Source of the DNA: Harmothoe impar
Taxonomy: Eukaryota > Annelida > Polychaeta > Phyllodocida > Polynoidae
Length of the DNA stretch: 64,000 nucleotides
NCBI GenBank assembly: GCA_947462335.1
Contig: OX381710.1
Span: forward strand, 2,914,001 to 2,978,000
Direction of reading: 5' to 3'
The position numbers and the translations under genes were made by a program. Numbering within the stretch: position 1 is the stretch's first letter; each line of letters starts with the position of its first letter. Of this stretch, positions 29,102 through 41,495 are shown one piece after another. A model generated the notes under the pieces. It worked only from the letters and a program-made list of their open reading frames with translations. It was not told the origin of the DNA and searched no databases.

Positions 29102-31953
29102 GTAATGGTGTGTGGGTGTTTGTTCTCAGGAGAGGCAAGTATGTACATACAGCACATACAGTCGAGAGCATGGAATGACCTCATCAGGACATGCATACCT
29201 GAAGTCCCCCCTCTCCCTTTTAACGTCCTGGCAGTCAGCTGCAACACATTTTCACATAGACTATAGGAGATGGGGAGACATCCAAGACTGCTCCAATTGT
29301 GTTTGTTGAAATGCCCTTTTTTCTGTAGCTCATGTTCTTGTTTCCTGCCCAGCAGCAGACAAAAGAGCAACAGAACATCTAGGACATCCCAAAACAGTAC
29401 TCCCCCTTCTATCTGAACGACTTCAAGCTGTTGAGATAATTAGGAGGGCTTCTGAGTAGGCTTATAAATCACTTATCCTCTTCTGTAGAGATAACCGGCA
29501 GCTTCTCTGGTGAGAAGTGACACCTTCAGTGAGTTTTGTTCTATTTGTTGTTTGTCCTGTCATGTGTTTAGACCCTTGTTATGTGTACCACCAACCATTG
29601 CCCCACCCCTTTAGGGGAATGGAGCCTCCATAACTCTATTGTGCTCCCCTTCCGAAAGTCCTACATTACAGTGTTGTCATTCAGGTGACACAATTTCAAC
29701 ATTTTCAATAGACAGTTTTCCTACTCTTTTCCTTGTAATTTTCTCCTCCTCATGTCACCTACGTCTCTCCTTTCTGGTTCTGGAGAATTCCCTGTTAGAT
29801 AATATGAGTTTCTTCCTTTTGGCACAGCCTATTTATAAATGGCGTTGTGTGCCTGTCTCCGCCTTTTCATGGTGAGGGGCTTAAAACGTACCAACCATAC
29901 AGCACATGTACACTCTCTCTCTGCATGGAAACCTTGTAGATAACGATGCTCTGATACAATAAGTATTGTAGTACTTCATCTCATCCTGTGGACTGTAATG
30001 CTCTATCACAATAAGTACTGTGGTGCTGCAGGATACAGTTTCCTGTTACCTGCCTCCGCATTGTCCACATAATAATGGTAGCCAAAGCTACCCTTTACAG
30101 TGAATAAACCTGTTAACCCTTTAGGGAAGGTATGTAAGAATGAAGAGAACCAAGGCTAGAGTGAAGAGAGCCAGGGTAGACACCTGTCAACCCTTTCAGG
30201 ACAGAATGTTGCTAAATGGCAACATTTGTCAGCACAGTAGTGATACTTCAGTGCAAAGAAGTGTTAGTTACCCCCAAGTACTTCATTGGTGCAAGTGGTT
30301 AACTTGCCAGTGCTGCAATGAGTTAACCACTTGCACTGCATTGCTACACAGGTGAGTTACCCGCCACCACTTCATTGGTGTACAGGCTAGTTACCGGCTA
30401 GCGCTACATCAGGTTATCCTTAAAAGTCCAATGTTAATGTTGCTAACATTATACAGAAATTGTGTCCGTCCTTGTGTACTGGCTCTTGTCCCACAGATAG
30501 GACGAGAAGAGAACCAGATACTTGTCTTGTTGGAAATATAATGAAGTAAGCTATTCTTAGTCTAAGGCCTGGATTTGAGACTAATAGAATTAGTTTTGTA
30601 GACAATATTACATCCAGAAGAATCCCATACATATTTTATCATGACAATGATCTTTGATAACTAATATCTATAGCGATAGTAACTTAATGTAGACTAGCAT
30701 TTCCCTGGTAGTTTGGAGCAATATTGTTAGGTCATGGAACATGGTCAATATCTTGTGTCTGCCAAGATGGTGGAGATAATGGTGGTCTGTTCTCTTGCTA
30801 ATCCCCATGGACATTCACAATGGCCACCTGCTTATCTAAGAAGGAAGGTATCGGTATGTCACATTGTTAATCACACTTAGCCAGGAGTATTATAACATTC
30901 AATATCAGAATATTTCATTGATTAGGACCTAATTCTATACTTGACCTGATGTTAAATTCTAACCGCCATTAATCTTTTTCAAAAACGACCCCTGAAAGAC
31001 CTCGCCTAAATACATTTAAAAGAATTCAGAGTTGTGATTATTAAAACCTCATTAGAAGTATATATACTTGGCAATTTAAAATTTGGATTGAATAGCATAT
31101 ATATACTATTCAATCTAATTTCAAATTGCCAAATCAAATAAGACAGTATATATAAACCTTAAGAGTTGTATCTATCCATGAATTCCTATGGATTCCCTCA
31201 TTCAGATGCTTATTGTACAAGCTCTGGTACAACCATTATGACTCTACTATGTTACTGGTAGGCACATGTATCCTGAATTATATGCTGTCAGAGATGAAGC
31301 CATGCTCAGCTACAAACCAATGCCCCACATTGCCAACCTGAAGCCTTGACAGCATGTATCAGATATTGAAGGGTTTCTCCACGCCTCCTCCATATAATCT
31401 CATCAAGACCATACAACTGGTGGTGTGGTACCATGACACACTACGTGGTGCTGTATTTTGAACAATTTGAATATAGTTTGAAGTCTGATATGGGAATTTC
31501 ATATTTAATTGGAGGAGGGTGGGGGGAGGCGTGGAATACAGGATTTCTAGTTCTCAGGCTTATTCTATCACCAAAGAATAGTTAAACCAAGGTTCAGGAG
31601 TTTTAATTGGTCGACTGGACTACTTTACATGTTGAATGTCAGGCCACATTTCACGAGCCCGAGAGAAAAAAGGCCTGACATTAAACAAGTGAAATGACCC
31701 TGTAATTAAACTAAAATGAGTGATCATTTGTGTTCATTCTTTCCCTTTATCAGATCAAATATTTCAATCATGGTGGTTGGGGAGGGTAAGATATGATTTT
31801 CAACGTCATACAACTATAACAAACCGCCATTTTTTGATGACGTCAGAGGGCCATGCAATACAAGCATGGCCTATTTCACACAACTAATGAAATACAGCTT
31901 CCCTGTTTAATCAATGGATCTATTGTATTCCATTAAAACTAAAAACAACTTAC
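29102..31953. other. Host DNA, mostly unique, with small repeats
   Basis: Contains a palindrome at 31068-31134 (tggcaatttaaaatttggat / caatctaatttcaaattgcc with a tatatata centre) and worn TTAA-type MITE pieces at about 30110-30430, where accggctagcgctacat-like cores remain. No reading frame with recognisable protein motifs; it could be intronic DNA of the gene with the exon at 31954. Confidence 0.4.
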
Positions 31954-32146
31954 CGTATGGCGGTGGTTGAGAGTTGGGGTCGGCGGCCATATTGGAATCA
32001 TGGCGGCCATGTTGGTCGCCGTCCTCACTGTTGCCTCGCCCTGAGTCTGTGTTGGACATGTCGGCTGAGCAGCCCGACACGCTGTCCGAGTCGACCCCGC
32101 CCCCGCGAGGCCCCTCCCGCATCAGGATATGCAGCAGCTGGTGCAC
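31954..32146 (-). CDS. Candidate host exon with DSGRG motif (protocadherin/dachsous-like tail)
   Basis: A 193-bp minus-strand exon with a strong acceptor (ccccctccctctaccttccag) and a consensus donor (gtaagt after CCATACG). It encodes VHQLLHILMREGPRGGG, VDSDSVSGCSADMSNTDSGR, GNSEDGDQHGRHDSN and MAADPNSQPPPYG. The DSGRG/NSEDGD acidic-serine motif resembles cytoplasmic tails of protocadherin-type cadherins; this assignment is tentative. The region is CpG-rich compared with its surroundings. A (GATA)n array lies directly upstream in the preceding intron. Confidence 0.6.
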
Positions 32147-32289
32147 CTGGAAGGTAGAGGGAGGGGGGTTAGAGATAATAACTCATATCTTAAGGATACA
32201 TTAATTTATTTGTTATTGATGTGATTGAATATATAATTATATAAGTTAAACTAAATATATGTATAAATATATATAAATATATACATATA

Positions 32290-32358
32290 AGCATAGGTAC
32301 ATAGATAGATATAGGCGTATATAGGTAGATAGATTGATAGATAGATAGATAGATAGGT

Positions 32359-32399
<41 letters not shown>

Positions 32400-32400
32400 C

Positions 32401-32486
<86 letters not shown>
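32290..32486. repeat. (GATA)n microsatellite
   Basis: Nearly pure gata units from about 32328 to 32486, preceded by imperfect tata/gata sequence. On the minus strand all three frames stay open (YLSI-type peptides), producing spurious 86-106 codon frames. Confidence 0.95.
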
Positions 32487-32629
32487 CCTTCTCCCCAGAG
32501 CTGCATTCATGCATCATGCCAGCTGTGTGGAAGTGTATTTAACCAATAGGCTTCTCATGAAGCATGAATATTCTTCAATGCGCATCAATCACCAGAAATT
32601 CATTCAAGCACGTTGAAGACAATTGGCCT

Positions 32630-32851
32630 TTAATGATGGCATAATGCTGAATGCATCACTCCCTTTGCTCGTCCTGATTCATGAATGCAGCCTTGTAGAG
32701 TAACTCTCTAGTGCTGCATTTAAGCATCATGCCGACCAAATAGGGTTGTTGTCACCCTATAGGGGTGGCCTGATGCACGAATGCAGTACCGCTGAGTACA
32801 TCATGAAGACAGATGTTATCCTTTAGCGACATGCCGTCCTTAAAGGGTTAA
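32630..32851. repeat. TTAA-type MITE copy
   Basis: From gcctttaatgatggcataat to catgccgtccttaaagggttaa; two palindromic cores, the second one worn. Confidence 0.7.
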
Positions 32852-34778
32852 AGCACTAGAGTGAGTAGTTTCTGTCTACAGGTGCCTCCCTTCACACAAC
32901 ACACACTTAGTAAGACTCATCATCGTCACATCTCAATGTCATCACACAATACAGCACACAATACACCCTCCCTCCTTTACCTACACTCTCAACCCTTTAA
33001 GGACTCATGTCGCTAAAGGGTGATACATCAAATCAATGTGCGACTAACTTAAAATAGGAGGAAGGGAAGCACTTTGTTAGATAACAGAAAAGATATAGAT
33101 CGATGTATCCAAGGAGTCTTAGTTGTATGTCTAAGTGTGGAACTGGCAGGAAATAGTTGAAAACATTGAGCCTTAGAAATAAAGTCATGAATAACTAAAA
33201 CTGTTGTATTTACTCTACCTAGCTCACGTATATATGGTGAAAAGAAAGTTTACACTGAGCATCAATCGATTATAATGTAACTAAAGTCTAGCAGAGTTCT
33301 TGAAATATATATCGACTCCTTTCATGTTTTGCCACAGAAGGTGAGGGAGGTTAAAAGTGAAACAAAAATAAAACTGAAATATTTGATATTGACTTGTTTG
33401 ATGTAGTTCTACTAAAGGTATAACTGTACAACAGGCCCTTGTGCTGTACAAAGGGAACACTTTCTTAAATAATGAAAGAAAGTTAAATCAATGTATGCTA
33501 AGGGCACAGTTTTTTCTTCATGTCTGAATGAATGTGTTACTAAGAGTAACCTTCGAAAACGTTGGTCCTTAGAAATAAAGTAGTTATTAATAAACTTCTC
33601 TTAGTTGTCTCATATGTAAGGTAAGACAAACTGAGTGTTTAGACCAAGCATTGATTGATCATAATATGAGTAAAGTATAATGTCTTAGAAATAAATAGTT
33701 TCTGTTGAACTGGAACCCACCTCTTTCATGTAGGTCTAAAGAAGGTGACTAAAGTATAAAGTGTAGCACCATACTCCAGGTGGGGGACTACACACAGTAA
33801 ACCTATAGGGTGCCTTGGTACACCTGTGGGTGTGACCAAGGTGTGTGTGTGTGCTACACCCTTGTACAGGTGTTAGAACATATTGGGTGTCACTAGGCAC
33901 GCTATTGTGTGTGTCATTCAATCACATCTGGGTGTACACAAAGGAATATGGTCGTGACTTCATCCCATTGAGTGCTCTATACTGATGATTTGAGCTTCAT
34001 AGAAAATAAGACCATATTTGAGCCGCATCCTTTCTATTTAACCTCATTTCCTATAACTGCTATATGCTAGGTATATATTCAATCTAAATGTCAGATTCAT
34101 AGTCAACAGGCTACGTTAGCAGTGTAATTTCGGCTATTGAAACTACACTGCCCTGTGTAATTTACGGCTACATAGTGTTGTTATACATCAAACAAAATTC
34201 ATAATTTGAAAAATGTCAGACAAGATCACCCCCTATCACAAAGTGGATTGGGGTGCTTCTCCAGTCCTTGAAGGTCCTTAAAGGTCTGCAGGATACTTTG
34301 ATAGCTCAAAATGAAATGTAGTGTTGACGCTAGGCTTGAAATGGATGCCAGCACTAAGCTACCGCATTTGTTGAATGGACAACACTAGAACACAAATTGT
34401 TTGTATGAATAACATTCATCGCATATGAATTTTTAATCAAAACTACATTTCTGATTGCATGAGTACAGGTGCCTTTAATCAATTTTAACAATTTTTATAT
34501 TTTCGACGAGGGTTGGTCGGCCCATTATTAGGCCTGCATAACATGTATATGATGGACATGATAAAACTGATTGAATTTGAACTTGATGCATTAACGTCTT
34601 CTATTGTCATCATTGCTGAATGCGTCCCTTGTAAGTACCTTGCAATGTTCATATTCAAGCATCACTCCAAGCCTATGGTGTTGCTACTCTCCCCAAGGGT
34701 CGGTATGCAGTAGACTCTCAGTTACTGCATTCATGTATCAGAACAATGAAGGGCACATTAAAGCACTATGCGGTTCTT
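32852..34778. other. Host DNA without recognisable gene
   Basis: Two related segments (about 33040-33300 and 33430-33690) share phrases such as cttagaaataaag and aagtatcaatcgat-like sequence, an old duplication. A hairpin lies near 33760-33850 (ccataggtgta/acacctgtgggtgtgac). No gene supported. Confidence 0.4.
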
Positions 34779-35290
34779 AACCCCTCAAGGTTAGCGTGTT
34801 GCTAAAAGATGACACTTGTCAGTATGATACACAAATGCAACCCTGGCCAGTAACTCATCGGTGTTGCATTGGTGCATCATACCAATCCTTCGGGAGTGTC
34901 CCAACCCTGCAGGGTTGGCATGATGCTTGAATGCAGCACCAGTGAGTTACCCACCAATGCGGCATTCATGTATTATGACGACCAAGGGCATGACAAATTA
35001 AAGCACAATGCAGCCATGATACTTTTTATAACAGGTATACAGCTGAATGTAGCTGACAGTGTGAAATGAGATAGTGTACCCTTTAAGGATGGCATGATGC
35101 CTTAATGCATCATACCCTTGGTCGTATTGATGCATGAATGCAGCCCTGGCGAGTAACTCGCCAGTGCTGCATTCAAGCATCATGCTGACCCTACGAGGTT
35201 CAGACACCCCCTCTGATACACCAATAAAGCCTTGGAGAGTTGCTCGCTGACAAATTATTATATTATAGGGACCGTTCTTATAGGGTTAAC
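34779..35290. repeat. Two adjacent TTAA-type MITE copies
   Basis: The first spans about 34779-35010 (cttaacccctcaaggttag onwards). The second runs from taccctttaaggatggcatg at about 35076 to about 35285, with a clear gcagccctggcgagtaactc/gccagtgctgcattc core. Confidence 0.65.
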
Positions 35291-36319
35291 CATGACAAAA
35301 GGTGCAGTGTGAAATTAGACGCTGTAACTCAAGTACTGGCCTGCCTCAGTAATGGCCTATTTCACAGAATATTGACTTTACCATGGCAGCTACGTCCCCA
35401 ACACGTCCAACATAACTGTCGCTTATATTTGAGAATATGACGCTGCGTTCGCACAAGAACTTTTAAATTAGGGATTAACAACGCACATAGAAATCCTCCC
35501 TTGACAGGTGGATGACATATGGGGGTAATTTGAAGGTGCATGAAGTTGAACGTATGCTGCAATATTATCAACGATCCTTTTTCAGTTAACTTAGGGAGTG
35601 TTCATTTTTTAACAACAGGGGTCATGGAGTGAGATTTCTCATGCGCTCTCTTTTGAAGCTTTTCACACACACCCCTTATTATTACCCATTTGTTTCAAAC
35701 AAGTACTCCTTTAAGCATATGTCATTATAAGGGACTACAGATCCTGTATTCAATTTATAGTAGTGTGTACCAAATGAAAGCTCTTGATGAGTTTTACCCA
35801 AATATGGAATATCACAACATTCAAAAGACGCGACTTACAACTCTTTTGGTAAAAACAGGTCATTCCTAGGCCAGGAGGGTCTTTCAGAATGGACTTGTCA
35901 GTCGTCATAATCGGATTTTCGTCAACAAGGGAATATTTGCAATTAAAGAGGGTATTTCTAACTGGCGAAATGTGGTATTTACTTCTATTTTCTATACATT
36001 TAAACAGGAAATCTTGTGAGAAAACCTTACTAGTTGTTGTGAAACAGATTTTGTCGCATCACTATTTGCCTACAACCGCGTCAATTGTTCTGAAAGACCC
36101 GCATGCTCAAACTTCTATACCCTTTACCAGGGCCCTCATTCTGATATCAAAGACGGCTGTGTAAATCTAATTCCACACACCCCTTTCATGTAGAAGCCCC
36201 TGTGAAATGGAGAATAGATTAACCATATAAGGCACTGAGGGAATATTATATGACGTTATTGATGTCGATGAAGAGACTTAATGTGTTGGGCTTTTATAGG
36301 ATCCTTGTATGTCTGGGAG
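35291..36319. other. Host DNA with a G-rich MITE remnant
   Basis: Bases about 35592-35705 contain gggagtgttcattttttaac...ccccttattatta, a short form of the family at 58166. A 91-codon plus-strand frame at 35889-36164 shows no recognisable domain. Confidence 0.4.
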
Positions 36320-37290
36320 TAGTAAACCATTTAAAGACGGCATGCTGCTTAAAGATGACATTTGTCATCATGATGCACCAATGCAGTCCTGGTGAGTAGC
36401 TCACCAGTGCTGCATTGGTGCATCATGCTGGCCCTTCGGGGGTGTATCAACCCCATAGGGTCTGGATGATGCTTGAATGCATTTGGCGACCTGCCAGGGG
36501 GGGGCTCCATAAAGTATGTATGCACATTTTTTCCCCAGAAGTTGACCCCTTTAAGGACGCATGTCGCTAAATGATGACATTTGTCATCATGATGCACCAG
36601 TGCAGCCCCGGTTAGGTGGTGCTGCATCGGTGCATCATAGACTCATCATCGTCACATCTCAATGTCATCACTCAATACAACACCTACACCCCTAACCCTT
36701 GAAGGATGCATGTACCTAAAACGTTACACATTTGTTGTTGTAATGCACCGATGCAGCCCCGGTGAGTAATTTGCAGGGGCTACACTGGTGCACTATGCCG
36801 ACTCTTCCGGAGTGTCTCAACCCCATAGGGTCGGCATGATGCCTTCATGCACTATTATAACCAATGCATTAAGCATGTCTGGGAATAGGGACCATTAAGG
36901 ACGGCTTGCTGCTAAAAGATTTGTCGTCATGATGCACCACTCCTTGGTGAGTGCAGCCCCAGCAAGTGCATTGGTGCATCATACTGACGCTTCGGGAGGG
37001 TCTCAGCCCCATAGAGTCAGGATGACACTTGAATGCAGCTGGCGACTAAAAGGGCTGAACAATCCGCAATGCTTTATATGTGCATCGCTTCCATGACAAA
37101 CCAACGTAGCATCGGTGAGCAACTCACCAGCAATGCCTTTATGCATCATGACGACCCTTTCTGGATGTATCATCCATTTCGGATTGATATAATACATTAA
37201 TGAAGTACTAGTGAGTTTCTCACATGGACGGCATCCACGCATCATGGCCACAAGGGTGTACATGGCATCATCAAAGCACTCTGCACTGAA
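36320..37290. repeat. Cluster of TTAA-type MITE copies
   Basis: At least three copies or fragments in series, with start-type ends at about 36328 (ccatttaaagacggcatg), 36546 (cctttaaggacgcatgtcg) and 36893 (ccattaaggacggcttgct). The copies interrupt or abut one another, and several cores such as ggtgagtagctcaccagtgctgc are intact. Confidence 0.65.
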
Positions 37291-37309
37291 AATCCTTAGA
37301 TTGAAAGGG

Positions 37310-37640
37310 TTAGTCAGTTCAGACTATGCTAGGTTGGTCATATGAGTGTTAGTCATAGTGGCAAAGTTATATTCAAAAATGACCGAGGGGTCAGTCAGTA
37401 GTGGCTAACCTAGGTTCATCATTGGTGTGTTGTATTTGTATACCACTAGTTGGGGCCACCTGTCATGACCACTCAGTGGCTCCCCCTGGAAATAAAAAGA
37501 CTAAGGTGGGTTGGTCAGTAGTGACCAACCTGACAATAATAACTGACCTAGATTGGTTGTATAGGGAGCCAAAAAATGACTAACTAGGTTAGGCACTAGT
37601 GACTGAGAGGTTGGGCGTATAGGGAGCCTAGGAATATCAG
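37310..37640. repeat. ggttggtca-type dispersed repeat
   Basis: Multiple direct and inverted phrases (ctaggttggtcatatgag, ggttggtcagtagtgaccaac, gactaacctaggttag) shared with 42900-43110 and 53505-53710. Confidence 0.6.
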
Positions 37641-39410
37641 TGTGCCGCCCTCACAGGGTTGTCACATGACATTGTGAGGCTTCCAGTTGATTTGATATGC
37701 AGCAAATCCTATGTAGTGCAGCATGGAACAGTAAATAGCTCTACACTGTGTGCTCATATATATGAGATTTATAATAAACACACATGACGGTGCAGTACTT
37801 TTATATCCCTTTTCTGTTACAGACGTTCTGAGGAAAAAGAGGAAAAGAAATTTACATTACAAAGGATGTCCCATTCATACATTAGAAAATATGCCTATAT
37901 CACCATGTTTTCCCCAACCCACCATACACCCTATATTTAGTCCTAACTAAGACCTTTTATTTCTATTCCCTTTAGCCTACCTGAGGGAAACCTAGGCTGT
38001 TTTATAATATGTTTAAAAGAGGAAAGTGAATCATATAGATACGAAAAAAATACGATCTAGGATCCCGTACATAATCTTAAAGTGGACTATAATTACATTC
38101 ATAAATACCCAAACAACATTGCAAAATTGACAGTCCTTCTAGTTCAATTCAAACCCTTTATGGGCCACTTTAAAGCCATTTATCGTCATGAGGTACGAGT
38201 GCAGCTCTGGCAATTAATTCCCTAGAGCTGCAACTGTCCACCCTACAAGATAGGTATATCTCCTAACAGTCAACATGATTCTTGGTCGCAGTCCCGGCAA
38301 TTCGACCCGCCAGCACTGCATCCATGCATCATGATGACAAACGATAGCACAATAAAGCACTCTTCAGTCCTTGCAGTTCCAACTTCTGGGTGAATTAGCA
38401 CTCCAAGAGCAATTTCCCTATCTCCGTCCAGAAACCTGTCCAAACACAGACCTCCACTAAATCAATATAACTCCCAGGCAGCTCCGAAGGAGGTGCAGCC
38501 AAAATGAGATCCCTCTGATGAAGCCTATTAATACGTTTTGATGGAAATCAGCATGAAATGATTTGCGCCCCTTTGAGTTCTGAGGTTGGTTATTCTGGCG
38601 CGGGGCGGGTTGGGGGACCTGGGTCTCGGTGTTTGTAGAAGAAATAGGTTTTACATGATCAAACCAGGCGGCCATTATGAAACGAGGGGTGGCATCTTTT
38701 GAGACTGATACCTCTCTGTACTGGTCCAGCCATCTTTAAAACCCACTAGTGGGTGGTAGTTTAGACTACTCCGGTTTGGGCTTACACCAAGACTGTGTTG
38801 GGGGAGTGATACCGCTGCTACAGACAAGGCAATCTCCAAGCACAAAATCCTTTCTTTCTGAACTGAACTCTGCCTTGATTCTCAAGGTTATGGGTAAGTT
38901 TCCATGGCAACACATTCAAATATGTGGTGCCCAAGCGCTAACAATGTGGACACTTGGGATGACCACCAGATGGAACAGACACTGTACTGGGAGGGTGACA
39001 GATTTGAACTCTTCAGAGCAGGAGATACTTCAAATGTAAAAAATGCCAGGTCAGTGGGTAATACTGTAGGAGACTGGGTTTGAGTCACTGCTATGACTAT
39101 TTCAGGCAAATCATGCGTCTACAATACAATGTTAGTATCCTCAGAGAGGCAATTCTCAGTGTTACTCCATCTCAGAATGTCATCAGGCCTGTGTTGGGAC
39201 TGTGTGTGTTCTGTGTGAGTTGTGGGTGGGAGAGGGTAGAGGGGGGGAGGGGGCTGTGGGGGAAGGGGGAGGGAGATGGGGCAGAGGGCCCTTTGAAGTG
39301 AGGAGCAGGGATATTATCTGCGGGTCATTCACTCAGGGGCTCAGAGTTTGGGGCACGGAGATAGCAGAGGTTTCACCATCCGGCTACATCTAGTCAAAAC
39401 CCTCCCACAC
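37641..39410. other. Host DNA without recognisable gene
   Basis: AT-rich to about 38100, then a TTAA-type MITE at about 38150-38380 with worn cores. GC-richer sequence follows at 38750-39390. Frames of 70-96 codons here carry no recognisable motif and show no convincing splice structure. Confidence 0.4.
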
Positions 39411-39630
39411 CAGCCGGTATAGCTACTGCCCAGCTACATCCAACCGAGACCCACCCACACCAGCCGGTATAGCTACTGCCCTGCTACATTGAACCAAGAC
39501 CCACCCACACCAGCCGGTATAGCTACTGCCCTGCTACATTGAACCAAGACCCACCCACACCAGCCGGTATAGCTAATGCCCAACTACATCCAACCGAGAC
39601 CCACCCACACCAGCCGGTATAGCTACTGGG
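39411..39630. repeat. 50-bp minisatellite, five unit starts
   Basis: cagccggtatagctactgcc begins at 39411, 39461, 39511, 39561 and 39611, an exact 50-bp period. The last unit diverges after agctactg. Confidence 0.95.
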
Positions 39631-39639
39631 TCTAATATG

Positions 39640-39830
39640 GTAAAACGTCGCATATAAGCCTAACTCACGTATAAGCTGCACCCCGACTTTGGGCCGATCC
39701 TATAAGCTGCACCAGAGATCTGATTATGATGACTTCTAGTACTGTACCATAGTAGCGTAAACTTGTGTATAAGCTGTACCCTGACCCTGGGCCGATCATA
39801 TAAGCCACAACGCCGCACTGATTTGCGTAC
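39640..39830. repeat. Repeat with cgtataagctgcacc phrases
   Basis: Three ataagctgcacc/ataagccaca units and two gggccgatc(c/a)tataagc units. It is the inverted relative of the repeat at 25050-25260. Confidence 0.55.
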
Positions 39831-40337
39831 TAGCCCAGGCTTCTATGCGAGGCTTTATGGTATGTGCAAAACCTCGGTGAAACATCTCCGTCAAAGAAGT
39901 CCCAGTTTCTCCCCCTACTGAGTAAGGCTTTAGTCCCACCAAACTGTTGAATAGTAGCAGTAACTGCTGCAGAGTGGTATAAACAGCAGCAGCAGGCAGC
40001 AGGCAGTGGGCTGGGAGGAGGACTGAACAGGCTGCATAATGGATGAGGGGACAAAGTAGTCCTGGCTCCGAACCCAGCATTCATGTACACCAGGGTATAC
40101 GGGGTATAAGGGGGGGGGTAGGTGTACTGGGCATAAGGGGTGTAAGGGGGAGGGTACAGGGGGGATGGGGGGGGATAAGGGGTATAAGGTAGGGGGAACA
40201 CAAGAGATTCATCAGAGGGAGAAGATAGAAATACAATATGAATATATACATATACCCAGTGGGCACATGGCATAAGCATTGACAAATGGTTGTCGATTTG
40301 ACGTTGAACTGAATGTTGTGTCCTCTAAGTATGTATG

Positions 40338-40339
<2 letters not shown>

Positions 40340-40390
<51 letters not shown>

Positions 40391-40640
40391 GGGAGATATA
40401 GATAGAGTGAGAGAGAGATGCAAAGAGACAGACAGAGCCGAGAGGCAGAGAGACAGAGACAGTGAGACAGAGACAGACAGAGAGACAGAGACAGAGAGAC
40501 AGAGATACAGAGACAGTGAGACAGAGACAGACAGAGAGACAGAGACAGAGAGACAGAGATACAGAGAGAGACATAGACAGATATGGAGAGACATAGACAA
40601 AGGGAGACAAAGATAGACAGAGAATGAAAGAGACAGATAA
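40340..40640. repeat. TA, GA and GACAGA microsatellite tract
   Basis: A (TA)n run, then (GA)n, then about 200 bp of gacagagaca-type units with an internal duplication of about 60 bp. It generates spurious LSLSV-type frames on the minus strand. Confidence 0.95.
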
Positions 40641-40944
40641 GCCATGTAGATTGAAGCATAGAGAGACATAAACAGAGAAGGAGAGATAGATAGAGACTAG
40701 ACTAAGGGAGGATAGGAATAGGAAAGGAAAGGAATATACAATGTGGGAAATGGGAACCAAAGGTTGTACAACACAAATGACAAATAAGTAGCGCGGAAAC
40801 CGACGAGGAATTTCAAAGAACTCTTAGTGCATACATTAGCGGTAATAAGTCGCTCAGGCTTGAAGACAAATAGCACTCACAGAAGGAGAATCCATTTAGA
40901 GGGATTGCTGGGCAGCAGGTGGGAGGTAAATGCCTGCTAAGTAA

Positions 40945-41203
40945 GGGAGGGGGCATTAGTTATCAACGAGGAGGGGGGCGGGGGGATTTTGACTCCTCTA
41001 GACAGGGCCGGTGACTGTGGACCACTCCCCAGGGGAGGGGCCAGAAATTCCACAGCCCCGCGGAATGCAATAGTCCAATGGCGGTCGGAAAAATTGATGC
41101 GTCATGGGGGGGGGCCGAAAAATTGTAACTGTTTTTTGGGGGCAGGGTGGGCGAAAAATCCACAACCCCCCCTGCTATTAAATAATAAGCACTCCCTAAG
41201 TAC
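40945..41203. repeat. G-rich MITE with GGGAG ends
   Basis: Starts near aagggagggggcattagtta and ends ttaaataataagcactccct. It shares the G-run interior with the family copy at 58166-58447. Confidence 0.6.
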
Positions 41204-41245
41204 CACGATCCACAACAAAGCCCCGCTTCTCTGCTCACCGCCGCA

Positions 41246-41495
41246 GTTTAACCATTTAACTACTGTATAATGCTTTAATGCATCATGCCATATATCCACA
41301 TGATGCATGAATGCAGCCCTGGTGAGTAACTTGCCAGTGCTGCATTCAAGCATCATGCTGCTCATATAGGATTCAGACGCCTCTAAGGGTCAGTATGATG
41401 CATTCATGCAGCACTAGCAAGTTACTCTCCAGGGCTGCATTCAGACATTTATTTAGCATTACGATTTTATTCGGCCCTTAAAGGTTTTAAAGTTG
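41246..41495. repeat. TTAA-type MITE copy
   Basis: From ttaaccatttaactactg to cggcccttaaaggttttaa; the core gcagccctggtgagtaactt/gccagtgctgcattcaag is well kept. Confidence 0.7.

Noticed and set aside
32190..32517. YLSI-repeat reading frames
   Set aside because: Translation of a (GATA)n microsatellite in three frames.
36349..36627. Family of small frames reading HQCSTGELLARAAF-like peptides at many loci
   Set aside because: All coincide with the palindromic cores of the TTAA-type MITE and are read equally from both strands; not a protein family.
40081..40760. Leu/Ser-rich membrane-protein-like frames
   Set aside because: Translation of GA and GACAGA microsatellite sequence.
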